Assembly: GCA_964388085.1 (NCBI GenBank) | Contig: CAYLZW010000096.1 | Location: 1 to 18,839, forward strand | Source of the DNA: CAYLZW01 sp964388085 | GTDB lineage: Bacteria > Myxococcota > UBA727 > CAYLZW01 | Length of the DNA: 18,839 nucleotides | Reading direction: 5' to 3' | Shown: positions 1 to 6,536 of the stretch, piece by piece | Position numbering within the stretch: position 1 is the stretch's first letter | Layout: the number at the start of each line of letters is the position of its first letter | The notes under the pieces: model-generated | What the model was told of the DNA's origin: nothing | The model's database searches: none | Seen by the model: the letters and a program-made list of their open reading frames with translations, nothing else | Program-made: the position numbers and the translations under genes

Positions 1-1115
1 AGAACAACTTCATGGTGAAGAACGCGATCATCGCGCTCGGCGACATCGGCGACGAGAAGTCGGTGCCCGTGCTCGTGAAGATGCTGTTCTTCGAGCGCAA
101 CGTGAGCTTCTATCGCGAGGCCAGCTACGCGCTCTTCCAGATCGGCAAGCCCGCCGTCGACGAGCTCTTGAAGGTCTACCACGGCAAGTTCGAGCCCATC
201 GAGGACCTGCACATCCCCGTCGGCATCCAGAAGGCGAAGGCCCTCGAGGTGCTGACCGACATCGGCGACGAGCGCGTCGTGTCGCTCGCGCTCGAGACCG
301 GCGACATCAACGCCAGCGACACCGAGAGCGTGCTCGCGCGCGCCAAGGCGCACGTGGCCCTCGGCCGCCTCGGCGTGAAGAAGGCGACGCCCATCCTGAT
401 GAAGCACTGGGACGACGTCGACGTGTCCAAGTCCGAGTTCGCGCTCGCGGCGGTCTCGCACATCGGCGACCGCAGCGCCGTGCGCCCGCTGCTCGAGATG
501 TCCTCGCACGACGGCTTCATGAACCAGTGCGTGAAGAAGCAGGACAACCCCGAGTCGGCCTGCCGCTTCTCGGAGGCGCAGATCCGCAAGGTCCGCCTCG
601 AAGCGCTCTCGCGCCTCGCCGGCGGTGACGTCGTCGACGCCTGGAAGAAGATGATCGCCGACGCCGACAAGAACATCGCCGACGAGAAGGCCAAGGCCGC
701 GGCCGCCGAGGGCCAGGACAAGCAGGTGGCCGAGAAGGCCGCCAAGGGCCACGAGAAGACCAAGGCGCTCCTCAGCGAGCGCCTGCCCATGCTCGAGGCG
801 GCCAAGGAGTGCGGCGACAAGTCCGACTGCTGGGTGGGCAAGCTCAAGAGCGAGAACCCGCGCGTGCGCGAGAAGGCCGGCTACGAGCTGCTCTACAGCA
901 AGGAGCCCACGGCGACGGCGGCCCTGCTCGAGTCGCTCGGCGACCAGGACAACGAGGCGCGCTACGCGGCGATCCTCGCCGTCTGGCGGCGCTTGCCCAA
1001 GGAGGGCGTGAAGCGCGTCGACGAGATCCTCGAGGCGGAGAAGGGCAAGACCCAATTCGTGCGCATCAACGAGGATCTGAAGCGTCTTCGGGTGAAGCTC
1101 GAGCGGGGTTACTGA
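1..1115 (+). CDS. HEAT-repeat protein, 5' end missing
   Basis: The frame is open to the left edge (codons from position 3 read N-N-F before the first Met at 12), and the first residues already lie inside a HEAT repeat, so the true start is upstream of the window. Visible repeats have the pattern 'ALGDIGDEKSVPVLVKML' and 'ALFQIGKPAVDELLKV', covering roughly the first 200 residues. A Lys/Ala/Glu-rich segment follows (about residues 215-255 from Met12), likely a long charged helix or coiled coil. One or two more HEAT-like repeats end the protein ('AGYELLYSKEPTATAALLES'). HEAT arrays are protein-interaction scaffolds; no enzymatic motif is seen. Cellular location cannot be judged without the N-terminus. 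It ends 12 bp before a long inverted repeat, which may act as its terminator. The family is clear, the role unknown. Confidence 0.85.
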   Translation, partial: NNFMVKNAIIALGDIGDEKSVPVLVKMLFFERNVSFYREASYALFQIGKPAVDELLKVYHGKFEPIEDLHIPVGIQKAKALEVLTDIGDERVVSLALETGDINASDTESVLARAKAHVALGRLGVKKATPILMKHWDDVDVSKSEFALAAVSHIGDRSAVRPLLEMSSHDGFMNQCVKKQDNPESACRFSEAQIRKVRLEALSRLAGGDVVDAWKKMIADADKNIADEKAKAAAAEGQDKQVAEKAAKGHEKTKALLSERLPMLEAAKECGDKSDCWVGKLKSENPRVREKAGYELLYSKEPTATAALLESLGDQDNEARYAAILAVWRRLPKEGVKRVDEILEAEKGKTQFVRINEDLKRLRVKLERGY

Positions 1116-1126
1116 GCTCGGAACTT

Positions 1127-1246
1127 CGATCCAGACGAATTTTCACGCAAAGCCGCAGAGCCGCCAAGGGGAACAGAAAAACGTTCTCCTTTGGGGCTTT
1201 GCGGCTTTGCGGTTTTGCGGCTCTGCGTGAATTTTGTTCTGGATCG
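1127..1246. repeat. Long imperfect inverted repeat (cgcaaagccgcagagccgc family)
   Basis: The left arm begins cgatccaga at 1127 and contains ttcacgcaaagccgcagagc. The right arm contains gctctgcgtgaa and ends tctggatcg at 1246. The reverse complement of the right arm aligns to the left arm over almost its whole length, with small indels and one extra 'gccgcaaa' unit, so the transcript could fold into a hairpin of about 50 bp. The arms meet around 1180. From general knowledge, similar 'cgcagagacgcagag'-type intergenic hairpin repeats are dispersed in many bacterial genomes and yield spurious FTQSRKAAK-like peptides when translated. It lies between two co-directional genes and may attenuate transcription between them. 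Confidence 0.85.
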
Positions 1247-1292
1247 CGCCTCGCGTTTCCAGTCGATGCGAGTGATCAATACGTTCCACGAC

Positions 1293-1297
1293 GGAGG
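1293..1297 (+). promoter_or_regulatory. Ribosome binding site of the M3 peptidase gene
   Basis: GGAGG lies 7 nt before the ATG at 1305. This chooses 1305 over the in-frame ATG at 1266 and over the longer open frame that begins inside the inverted repeat. Confidence 0.8.
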
Positions 1298-1304
1298 CAT
1301 CGAA

Positions 1305-3404
1305 ATGACGAACCCGCTCCTCGAGAAGTCCGACCTTCCCGCCTTCGATCGCATTCGCGCCGAGCACGTTGTGCCCGCCATGACGACGCTGCTCGACGCT
1401 GTGGACGCCGCGCTGCCGGTGCTCGAGAAGGAAGCGACCCCCACCTGGCAGGGGCTCGTGGAGCGCATCGACGACGCCTGGGAGGACGCGACGAGAGCGT
1501 GGCGGGCGGTCAGCCACCTGAACGGTGTGCGCAATACGCCCGAGCTGCGGGAGGCGTATCTGGCGGTGCAGCCGCGGCTCGTCGAGCTCGGGCTCAAGTG
1601 GTCGCAGTCGAAGCCGCTGCACGAGGCGTTCACGCAGCTGCGGGAGGGCGAGGGGTGGGCGACGCTCGACGACGCACAGCACCGCGTCGTCGAGCAGCGG
1701 CTCCGGGACGCGCGCTTGTCGGGCATCGAGCTCGAGGGGGCGGCGCAAAAGCGCTTCAATGAGATCCAGGGCGAGCTGAGCGAGCTGGCGACGAAGTTCT
1801 CGAACAACGTGCTCGACGCCACCAAGGCGTGGTCGCTCTCGCTCACGCAGAAGGACGACGTTGCCGGGCTGCCCGAGAGCGCGCTCGAGATGTTGGCGCA
1901 GGCCGCGAAGAGCGCCGGCCACGAGGACGCGACGCCGGGTGACGGGCCGTGGCGCCTGACGCTCGATCCGCCGAGCTACCTCGCGTTCATGAAGCATGGC
2001 CAGAAGCGGGAGCTGCGCGAGCGGCTCTATCGGGCCTTCGTCACGCGCGCGTCGTCGGGAGAGCTCGATAACGCGCCGCTGATGGAGCGCATCCTCACGC
2101 TCCGGCACGAGAAGGCGAAGCTGCTCGGCTTCGAGAGCTACGCGGAGCTCAGCCTCGCCTCGAAGATGGCGCCCGACGTGAAGTCCATCGAGCGCTTGCT
2201 CGACGAGCTGGTCGGCGCTTCCAAGCAGGCCGCCGAGGAGGACCTGGCCGACTTCCGCGCCCTCGCGAAGGAGGGCGTGCCGGGCGCCCCCACCGGCGAC
2301 GAGGTCTGTAACTGGGACGTCGAGCTGCTGGCCGAGCGGCTGCGCGAGCGGCGCTTCTCGTTCACCGACGAGGAGATGCGTCCCTACTTCTCGCTGCCCC
2401 GCGTGCTCGACGGCATGTTCTCGCTCGTCGAGCGCCTGTTCGGCGTGAAGGTGCGCGCGGCGGACGGGGAGGCGCCGGTCTGGCACAAGGACGTGCGCTT
2501 CTTCCGCGTTTCCGACGCGAAGTCCGGTGACGACGTCGCTGCCTTCTATTTGGACCCGTACTCACGGCCCGAGGACAAGCGCGGCGGCGCCTGGATGGAT
2601 GAGTGCGTCGTGCGTCGTCGTCGCTCCGGTGACGCGAAGCCGCGCCTCCCCGTCGCCCATCTCGTGTGTAATCAGTCCCGGCCGGTCGGGGACACGCCGT
2701 CGCTGATGACCTTCCGCGAGGTGGAGACGCTGTTCCACGAGTTCGGCCACGGCCTGCAGCACATGCTGACGCGCGTCGACGAGCCGGACGCCTCGGGCAT
2801 CAACGGCATCGAGTGGGACGCCGTCGAGCTGCCGAGCCAGTTCATGGAGAACTGGTGCTACCACGAGGACACGCTGCTCGGCCTCGCCAAGCACCATGAG
2901 ACCGGCGAGGCGCTGCCGAAGGTGCTGTTCGAGAAGCTGAAGGCCGCGCGCACCTACCGCGCGGGCTGGCTGATGCTGCGGCAGATCGACTTCGCGCGCA
3001 CCGACCTCGAGCTGCACCATCGTTATCAGCCGGGGCAGGGCGAGACGCCCTTCGACGTGCACGAGCGCATCGCCGCCGCGACGTTGGTGCTGCAGCCGAT
3101 TGAGGGTGACCGCTTCCTGTGCAGCTTCTCGCACATCTTCGCGGGCGGCTATGCCGCCGGCTACTACAGCTACAAGTGGGCCGAGGTGCTGAGCGCGGAC
3201 GCCTTCGGCGCCTTCGAGGACGCCGGGCTCGACGACGACAAGGCGCTGCGCGAGGTGGGCTTGCGCTTTCGAAACACCGTGCTCGCGCTCGGTGGCAGCA
3301 AGCACCCCATGGACGTGTTCAAGGAGTTCCGCGGCCGGGAGCCGTCGACGATGGCGCTGCTGCGGCACAGCGGGCTCGCGCCCGAGGTGCAGGCTCGGGC
3401 TTGA
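1305..3404 (+). CDS. prlC: M3 family oligopeptidase (oligopeptidase A-like)
   Basis: Zinc metallopeptidase of the thimet/oligopeptidase A group, which degrades short peptides, including cleaved signal peptides, in the cytoplasm. The N-terminus 'MTNPLLEKSDLPAFDRI' with 'AEHVVPAM' matches the usual start of oligopeptidase A. The zinc site is intact: HEFGH at residues 478-482 and the third ligand at E508 in 'DAVELPSQ'. The following 'GYAAGYYSYKW' segment is the typical substrate-binding Gly/Tyr loop. Length is 699 aa, normal for the family, and there is no signal peptide. The start at 1305 has a strong Shine-Dalgarno sequence. It appears monocistronic: a hairpin repeat lies upstream and a stem-loop downstream. 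The symbol is given by family resemblance; dipeptidyl carboxypeptidase (Dcp) is the main alternative, but the N-terminus favours oligopeptidase A. Confidence 0.93.
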   Translation: MTNPLLEKSDLPAFDRIRAEHVVPAMTTLLDAVDAALPVLEKEATPTWQGLVERIDDAWEDATRAWRAVSHLNGVRNTPELREAYLAVQPRLVELGLKWSQSKPLHEAFTQLREGEGWATLDDAQHRVVEQRLRDARLSGIELEGAAQKRFNEIQGELSELATKFSNNVLDATKAWSLSLTQKDDVAGLPESALEMLAQAAKSAGHEDATPGDGPWRLTLDPPSYLAFMKHGQKRELRERLYRAFVTRASSGELDNAPLMERILTLRHEKAKLLGFESYAELSLASKMAPDVKSIERLLDELVGASKQAAEEDLADFRALAKEGVPGAPTGDEVCNWDVELLAERLRERRFSFTDEEMRPYFSLPRVLDGMFSLVERLFGVKVRAADGEAPVWHKDVRFFRVSDAKSGDDVAAFYLDPYSRPEDKRGGAWMDECVVRRRRSGDAKPRLPVAHLVCNQSRPVGDTPSLMTFREVETLFHEFGHGLQHMLTRVDEPDASGINGIEWDAVELPSQFMENWCYHEDTLLGLAKHHETGEALPKVLFEKLKAARTYRAGWLMLRQIDFARTDLELHHRYQPGQGETPFDVHERIAAATLVLQPIEGDRFLCSFSHIFAGGYAAGYYSYKWAEVLSADAFGAFEDAGLDDDKALREVGLRFRNTVLALGGSKHPMDVFKEFRGREPSTMALLRHSGLAPEVQARA

Positions 3405-3430
3405 GCGCTCCCGGCGATTTACGCAGGTGA

Positions 3431-3448
3431 GGGCACAGGGCACAGGGC
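3431..3448. repeat. Short tandem repeat (GGGCACA)
   Basis: The sequence reads gggcaca gggcaca gggc, about 2.6 copies of a 7-bp unit, just downstream of the M3 peptidase gene. Runs of this kind (gggcacagggcac) occur as intergenic remnants in GC-rich genomes. No coding role is seen. Confidence 0.6.
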
Positions 3449-3452
3449 AGGG

Positions 3453-3483
3453 AGGGCTCGTGTCCCCTTTGGGGACCCGCCCT
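3453..3483. terminator. Stem-loop between convergent genes
   Basis: An inner stem GTCCCC (3462-3467) pairs with GGGGAC (3471-3476) around a TTT loop. An outer stem agggc (3453-3457) pairs with gccct (3479-3483). It sits between the 3' ends of two converging genes, the expected place for a bidirectional terminator. There is no clear T-tract on either side, so intrinsic termination would be weak or factor-assisted. Confidence 0.55.
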
Positions 3484-3494
3484 AGGGAGACGCG

Positions 3495-4286
3495 TCAGTA
3501 CGCCATCGCCAGCGTCGACTCCTCGACCCCTGCGCGCCGGTGGGACGGCGGCAGCTCGGCAGTCACGCCGCCCGCGGCCGCGCGCTTGTACGCGTTCGTG
3601 ACGGCGCCGCTCAGCCACACCGAGACGCCGCCGACGATGGCCGCGACGACGACCGCGATGGCACCGAACACGGTCGTCGTGACGCTCAGCGCGAACAGGT
3701 CGTCGTAGGCGGCGACGCCGGCGGCATCGAAGGCGAACACGCTCGGCAGGACGATGGCCGCGATCATCGACAGCACGCCGCCGAGGGTGAGGCCCGCGCC
3801 GAGCCCGACCGTTTGTCCGGCGAGCTGCCAGGTGCCGAGGCGCGTCCAGGCGAGCCCGGTCCCGTCGGCTTCGGCGGCGCTCATGTCGATCGCGCTCAGC
3901 AGGTCTGCCACCGAGCCGCCGATGAGCCCGACCTCTCCGAGGAGCAGGGGCAGCGCCGAGACCGCCACGGCGATGAAGCCGCCGAGCTCGGTCCAGTACG
4001 CCGCGGTGCCGAGCCCGGAGGTGCCGAGCGCGTCGGCCACCGCGAGCGCGTGCAGGCCCGCGCCGAGGAGCGCGCCGCCGACCATCATCGCGGGCACGCC
4101 GACCGCGCGGCCGGTGAAGGAGATGCCGTCGTGGACGTCGACGCTGTCGGCCTCGAGCGCGCTAGCGGCGGCGGGGGCCATGGCGCCTGGCTCGGGAGCG
4201 GGCTCCGCCTCCTCGTCCTGGGCGTGGGCGGCCAAGGAGGCGAGCAGGGCGAGGGCGATGACGATCGAGCGGGACGAGAGGGACAC
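3495..4286 (-). CDS. Exported or inner-membrane protein of unknown function
   Basis: A GTG start at 4286 is chosen because GGAG (4292-4295) lies 5 nt upstream and the protein then opens with a clean signal peptide: 'SLSSRSIVIALALLASLAAH', probable cleavage after AHA at about residue 22. An acidic, Pro/Ala-rich stretch follows (residues 24-45). Then come four hydrophobic Gly/Ala-rich helices at about 64-84, 100-125, 157-182 and 200-227, and a short polar C-terminal tail. Total length is 263 aa. No catalytic motif, cysteine cluster or known family signature is recognised. An alternative ATG at 4337 would add 17 residues before the signal peptide and has no good ribosome site. It may be a Myxococcota-restricted membrane protein; the function is not known. 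Confidence 0.75.
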   Translation of the reverse strand: MSLSSRSIVIALALLASLAAHAQDEEAEPAPEPGAMAPAAASALEADSVDVHDGISFTGRAVGVPAMMVGGALLGAGLHALAVADALGTSGLGTAAYWTELGGFIAVAVSALPLLLGEVGLIGGSVADLLSAIDMSAAEADGTGLAWTRLGTWQLAGQTVGLGAGLTLGGVLSMIAAIVLPSVFAFDAAGVAAYDDLFALSVTTTVFGAIAVVVAAIVGGVSVWLSGAVTNAYKRAAAGGVTAELPPSHRRAGVEESTLAMAY

Positions 4287-4350
4287 GGTGGCTCCGCGGG
4301 CTGGTGCGCGCGCTCTGCCACAATGACGCGACGCCATCAACGCGAGGTCC

Positions 4351-4360
4351 GTTCGCGAAC
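4351..4360. repeat. 10-bp palindrome GTTCGCGAAC, copy 1
   Basis: A perfect 10-bp palindrome in the 109-bp gap upstream of the membrane-protein start at 4286 and just past the end of the peptidoglycan-binding gene. The same palindrome recurs at 5870-5879, also outside genes. It could be a regulator site or chance. Confidence 0.35.
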
Positions 4361-4395
4361 GCCAGCCGTACTACGAGGCGTCGTCCTGACGAGGG

Positions 4396-5652
4396 TCAGC
4401 GGAGCTCTTTGGCCGCGGGTGCGTAGAAGTATTTGAACAGGCCCGGAGGCATCGGGCGCAGGTAGCAACCGTCGCGGCTCCCGGAGCAATCGTAGATGTA
4501 GGGCACGCCTTTCTTCACGCCGGCGAACAGGCCGCCGTGCCATTGCGAGCCCCACGCGTGGCCCTCGTGCGTCGACAACGGGGTGCCGACGGGGACCTTG
4601 TTCCAGTTGGTGATGCGGTTCCAGTTCTTCCTGCCGGACGCCGTGCCCGCGTCGCCGACGGGGAGCTTGGACTTGCCTTGCTTCGAGAGCACCGGATCCC
4701 AGACGCGCCGCACAAAGCCCCAGCAATCGTTGACGCCGTCGAAGCGATAGCCGCCGGTGCGGTTGATGGTGCCGCCGATGTTGCGAGCGCGCTTCATGAT
4801 CCGCGCTTGCTCCTGGCGTCCGCTGCGCTCGACGGTGACGCCTTGCAGCTCCTTCCACGTCGCCGGGTTCACGCGGCCGGTGTCCTTGAGGCCTGCCTTG
4901 CGCTGGAGCTCCTTCACCATCCCGGCCGTGCGCTCGTCGAAGACGCCGTCGGTGCGCTTCGGGTTGAAGCCGGCCACGCGCAGGTGCCGCTGGATGACCT
5001 GGACGGCCGGACCGCGATCGCCCTCGCGAACGCCGCGCACACCGTCCCGCTTCTTGTTCGCGCCCATGGCAACCAGCCGGTCCTCGGCGCGTCGCCGCCT
5101 GGAGGCGTCGACGACCTTCTTGCGCGGCTTGTGCTTGAGCGCCTCGACCTCCCGCTGCAGCGTCCGCTGCGCCGCCGGGCCGAGCAGCTCACTCTGCGCC
5201 CGCCGGCGCAGCGCCGGCTGATCGCGCTTGAAGTGCCGCACGGCGGCCGCGGTCTCCCTGTCGAAGACGCCGTCCGCCTTCACGTCGTAGCCGAGCCGCT
5301 TCAGCATGTGCTCGAACTTCTGGATGCGCTCGCCCTGCTGCCCGACGCCGAGCCTCTTTCCTCCGTGCTCCTTCACGCGCTTCACGACCGCGCCCAGGCG
5401 GTTCATCATGCGGTCGTCGACGACACCGCTCTGCGGCAGCCCGGTGGCCTCCTGAAACGCCTTGATGGCCGCGATGGTCTTCAGGTTGGCGACGCCGTCC
5501 TTCGGGCCCGGGTTGAAGCCCGCGCGCGCCAGCATCTGCTCAATGTGCCGGATCTCCGCCTTGCTGTGATCCGCCGTCAGCGTCGCGGGAGTCCCGCGGG
5601 GCGGGAGCGAGCGAGCAGCGCTGTTCGACGAGGAGGGAGAAGCGACGGGCAT
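4396..5652 (-). CDS. Triple peptidoglycan-binding protein with NlpC/P60- or CHAP-like C-terminus
   Basis: 418 aa from the ATG at 5652, which has GGAGG (5658-5662) 5 nt upstream. Three PG_binding_1-like helical repeats are visible: residues about 35-86 ('IEQMLARAGFNPGPKDG'), 108-165 ('FEHMLKRLGYDVKADGVFD') and 213-270 ('IQRHLRVAGFNPKRTDGVFD'). Each has the family's L-x-x-x-G-F/Y ... DG-x-F-D pattern. A basic linker (about 171-205) separates the second and third. The C-terminal region carries 'NDCWGFVRRVW' (C310), 'WHGGLF' (H372) and 'IYDCSG' (D388), in the order Cys-His-polar used by NlpC/P60 and CHAP cell-wall hydrolases. The hydrolase assignment is inferred from spacing and context. There is no signal peptide or transmembrane helix, so export would need a dedicated route or lysis. 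It may cleave peptidoglycan peptide bonds. Confidence 0.75.
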   Translation of the reverse strand: MPVASPSSSNSAARSLPPRGTPATLTADHSKAEIRHIEQMLARAGFNPGPKDGVANLKTIAAIKAFQEATGLPQSGVVDDRMMNRLGAVVKRVKEHGGKRLGVGQQGERIQKFEHMLKRLGYDVKADGVFDRETAAAVRHFKRDQPALRRRAQSELLGPAAQRTLQREVEALKHKPRKKVVDASRRRRAEDRLVAMGANKKRDGVRGVREGDRGPAVQVIQRHLRVAGFNPKRTDGVFDERTAGMVKELQRKAGLKDTGRVNPATWKELQGVTVERSGRQEQARIMKRARNIGGTINRTGGYRFDGVNDCWGFVRRVWDPVLSKQGKSKLPVGDAGTASGRKNWNRITNWNKVPVGTPLSTHEGHAWGSQWHGGLFAGVKKGVPYIYDCSGSRDGCYLRPMPPGLFKYFYAPAAKELR

Positions 5653-5731
5653 GTAGGCCTCCGTAAGACGCAGTGGGTATCGGAGCCACACAGCCGCCCG
5701 TGCCTCGGAAGATGGACGTCCCCCAATCGGC

Positions 5732-5761
5732 GGTGCGACACAGTGCGCGGAGGTGCGACAC
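5732..5761. promoter_or_regulatory. Paired direct repeats upstream of the peptidoglycan-binding gene
   Basis: GGTGCGACAC occurs at 5732-5741 and again at 5752-5761, exactly 20 bp apart start to start, that is, about two helical turns. The pair lies 80-110 bp upstream of the start at 5652 and could be a two-site operator. I see no convincing -35/-10 promoter elements nearby. Confidence 0.4.
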
Positions 5762-5828
5762 GAGCTGCTGCGGCAGCCGGTACCGAAGGGAAACCAACGC
5801 GGTGACGGCCTCGGTAAGTCCCGCCCGT

Positions 5829-5847
5829 GGGGGCAGAAGGCGCCCCC
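5829..5847 (-). terminator. GC-rich hairpin after the 113-aa gene
   Basis: GGGGGC (5829-5834) pairs with GCCCCC (5842-5847) around a 7-nt loop, about 50 nt past the stop of the gene ending at 5897. There is no T-tract. It is either a weak terminator or a 3'-end stabilising hairpin. Confidence 0.4.
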
Positions 5848-5869
5848 GAGCCTCGTCCACGCCGAGTCA

Positions 5870-5879
5870 GTTCGCGAAC
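5870..5879. repeat. 10-bp palindrome GTTCGCGAAC, copy 2
   Basis: Identical to the palindrome at 4351-4360. It lies 17 bp beyond the stop of the 113-aa gene, within the 244-bp gap upstream of the peptidoglycan-binding gene. Confidence 0.35.
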
Positions 5880-5896
5880 GAGCTCGTCTCCGTGCC

Positions 5897-6238
5897 TCAG
5901 CGGCCCCGCAGCGAACCCACCGTGAATCCGCTCACCGGCAGCCTCGTCGCCGCGGCCGTGACGTCGCCCTTCGCCCCCGAGGGGGCCCCGGCCGTCAACG
6001 CCGCCGGCACCGCGACCTGCTCCCCCGCCGTCGACGGAACCGCGACCTTCGGCTTCGCCGCTTTCCCGTCCCCCGACGAGCTGCCGCCGAGAAGCGAGCG
6101 GATCTCTCCCCAGCGCACGCGCTCCTCGCCGACCAGCTGTTTCAAGCGCGCCCCGCTCTCGCCGCCCAGAGTGGCCGCGTGCGCGTCGAGCCCATCAAAG
6201 AACTTGTCGAGGTAACCAAGGTCGCGCTCGAAGGCCAT
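5897..6238 (-). CDS. Hypothetical 113-aa protein
   Basis: The ATG at 6238 has GGAG (6246-6249) 7 nt upstream, which supports a real gene. The N-terminal half (residues 1-50, 'MAFERDLGYLDKFFDGLDAH' onward) is charged and predicted helical. The C-terminal half is low-complexity, rich in Ala, Gly, Pro, Ser and Val, and probably disordered. There is no signal peptide, transmembrane helix or known motif. It is divided from the downstream peptidoglycan-binding gene by 244 bp containing a hairpin and repeats, so the two may be separately transcribed. A small partner of the neighbouring cell-wall protein, such as an immunity or adaptor protein, is possible but unsupported by sequence. Confidence 0.6.
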   Translation of the reverse strand: MAFERDLGYLDKFFDGLDAHAATLGGESGARLKQLVGEERVRWGEIRSLLGGSSSGDGKAAKPKVAVPSTAGEQVAVPAALTAGAPSGAKGDVTAAATRLPVSGFTVGSLRGR

Positions 6239-6253
6239 GAGCCGTCTCCGTCG

Positions 6254-6343
6254 TCATGAGGCGTCAGACCTCGCCAGCCCCAGGAAGCTGACGGGGATGC
6301 TCACACACATCAGCAGCATCGTGTAGCCCAGGACGCCCCGCAC
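6254..6343 (-). CDS. Possible 29-aa single-helix membrane microprotein
   Basis: A GTG at 6343 is preceded by AGGAG (6350-6354) at an ideal 6-nt spacing. The frame encodes a short peptide starting M-RGVLGY, with a hydrophobic core 'TMLLMCVSIPVSFLGLA' that could span a membrane once, and a polar SDAS end. It stops 15 nt before the ATG of the 113-aa gene, so the two could be co-translated. The frame also continues upstream to about 6514, but that part is Arg/Pro-rich and has no good start. The evidence is the ribosome site, hydrophobicity and spacing only; it may be non-coding. Confidence 0.4.
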   Translation of the reverse strand: MRGVLGYTMLLMCVSIPVSFLGLARSDAS

Positions 6344-6536
6344 CCTCTGCTCCTGCCGGGCGGGCGGCAGCAACCCCCAAACCCTGCGACGTCTGACCGT
6401 TACAACTTGAACGACCTCGCCGTATCTCCCGTGGGTGCCCGTCGTGCTCCCCCAGAGAGGGCACCTCGCCGGCGGCTGTCGTGGTGGACGGCCGCCGGCG
6501 TATTTTTGATTCAAATCAGCCGGTTACGGAAGAGGC
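6344..6536. other. Intergenic region with relatively AT-rich patch and hairpin
   Basis: About 190 bp between the HDO-family gene's stop and the microprotein. It holds the strong hairpin with T-tract described separately and, just beside it, an AT-rich patch tatttttgattcaaatcag, unusual for this DNA. The patch includes the odd palindrome TTTGA-T-TCAAA (6505-6515). The remaining DNA should contain the promoter for the 6238/6343 genes, but I cannot place -35/-10 boxes with confidence. Confidence 0.4.
6467..6507 (+). terminator. Strong Rho-independent-type terminator on the plus strand
   Basis: CGCCGGCGGC (6467-6476) pairs perfectly with GCCGCCGGCG (6491-6500) around a 14-nt loop, and TATTTTT (6501-6507) follows on the plus strand. 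The annotated neighbours are all on the minus strand. For them the hairpin lies about 37 nt past the stop at 6537, but without a T-tract in that direction. Confidence 0.6.

Noticed and set aside
1143..2486. Minus-strand 447-codon open frame beginning in the M3 peptidase gene
   Set aside because: Antisense shadow of a well-recognised M3 peptidase. Its end runs through the inverted repeat and yields the spurious AEPQNRKAAKPQ-type peptide typical of that repeat.
3431..3448. CRISPR-like or minisatellite array
   Set aside because: Only about 2.6 copies of a 7-bp unit, no spacers and no cas genes.
3540..4436. Plus-strand 298-codon open frame opposite the membrane protein gene
   Set aside because: Gly/Arg/Glu-rich shadow. 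The minus strand gives a signal peptide and regular hydrophobic helices.
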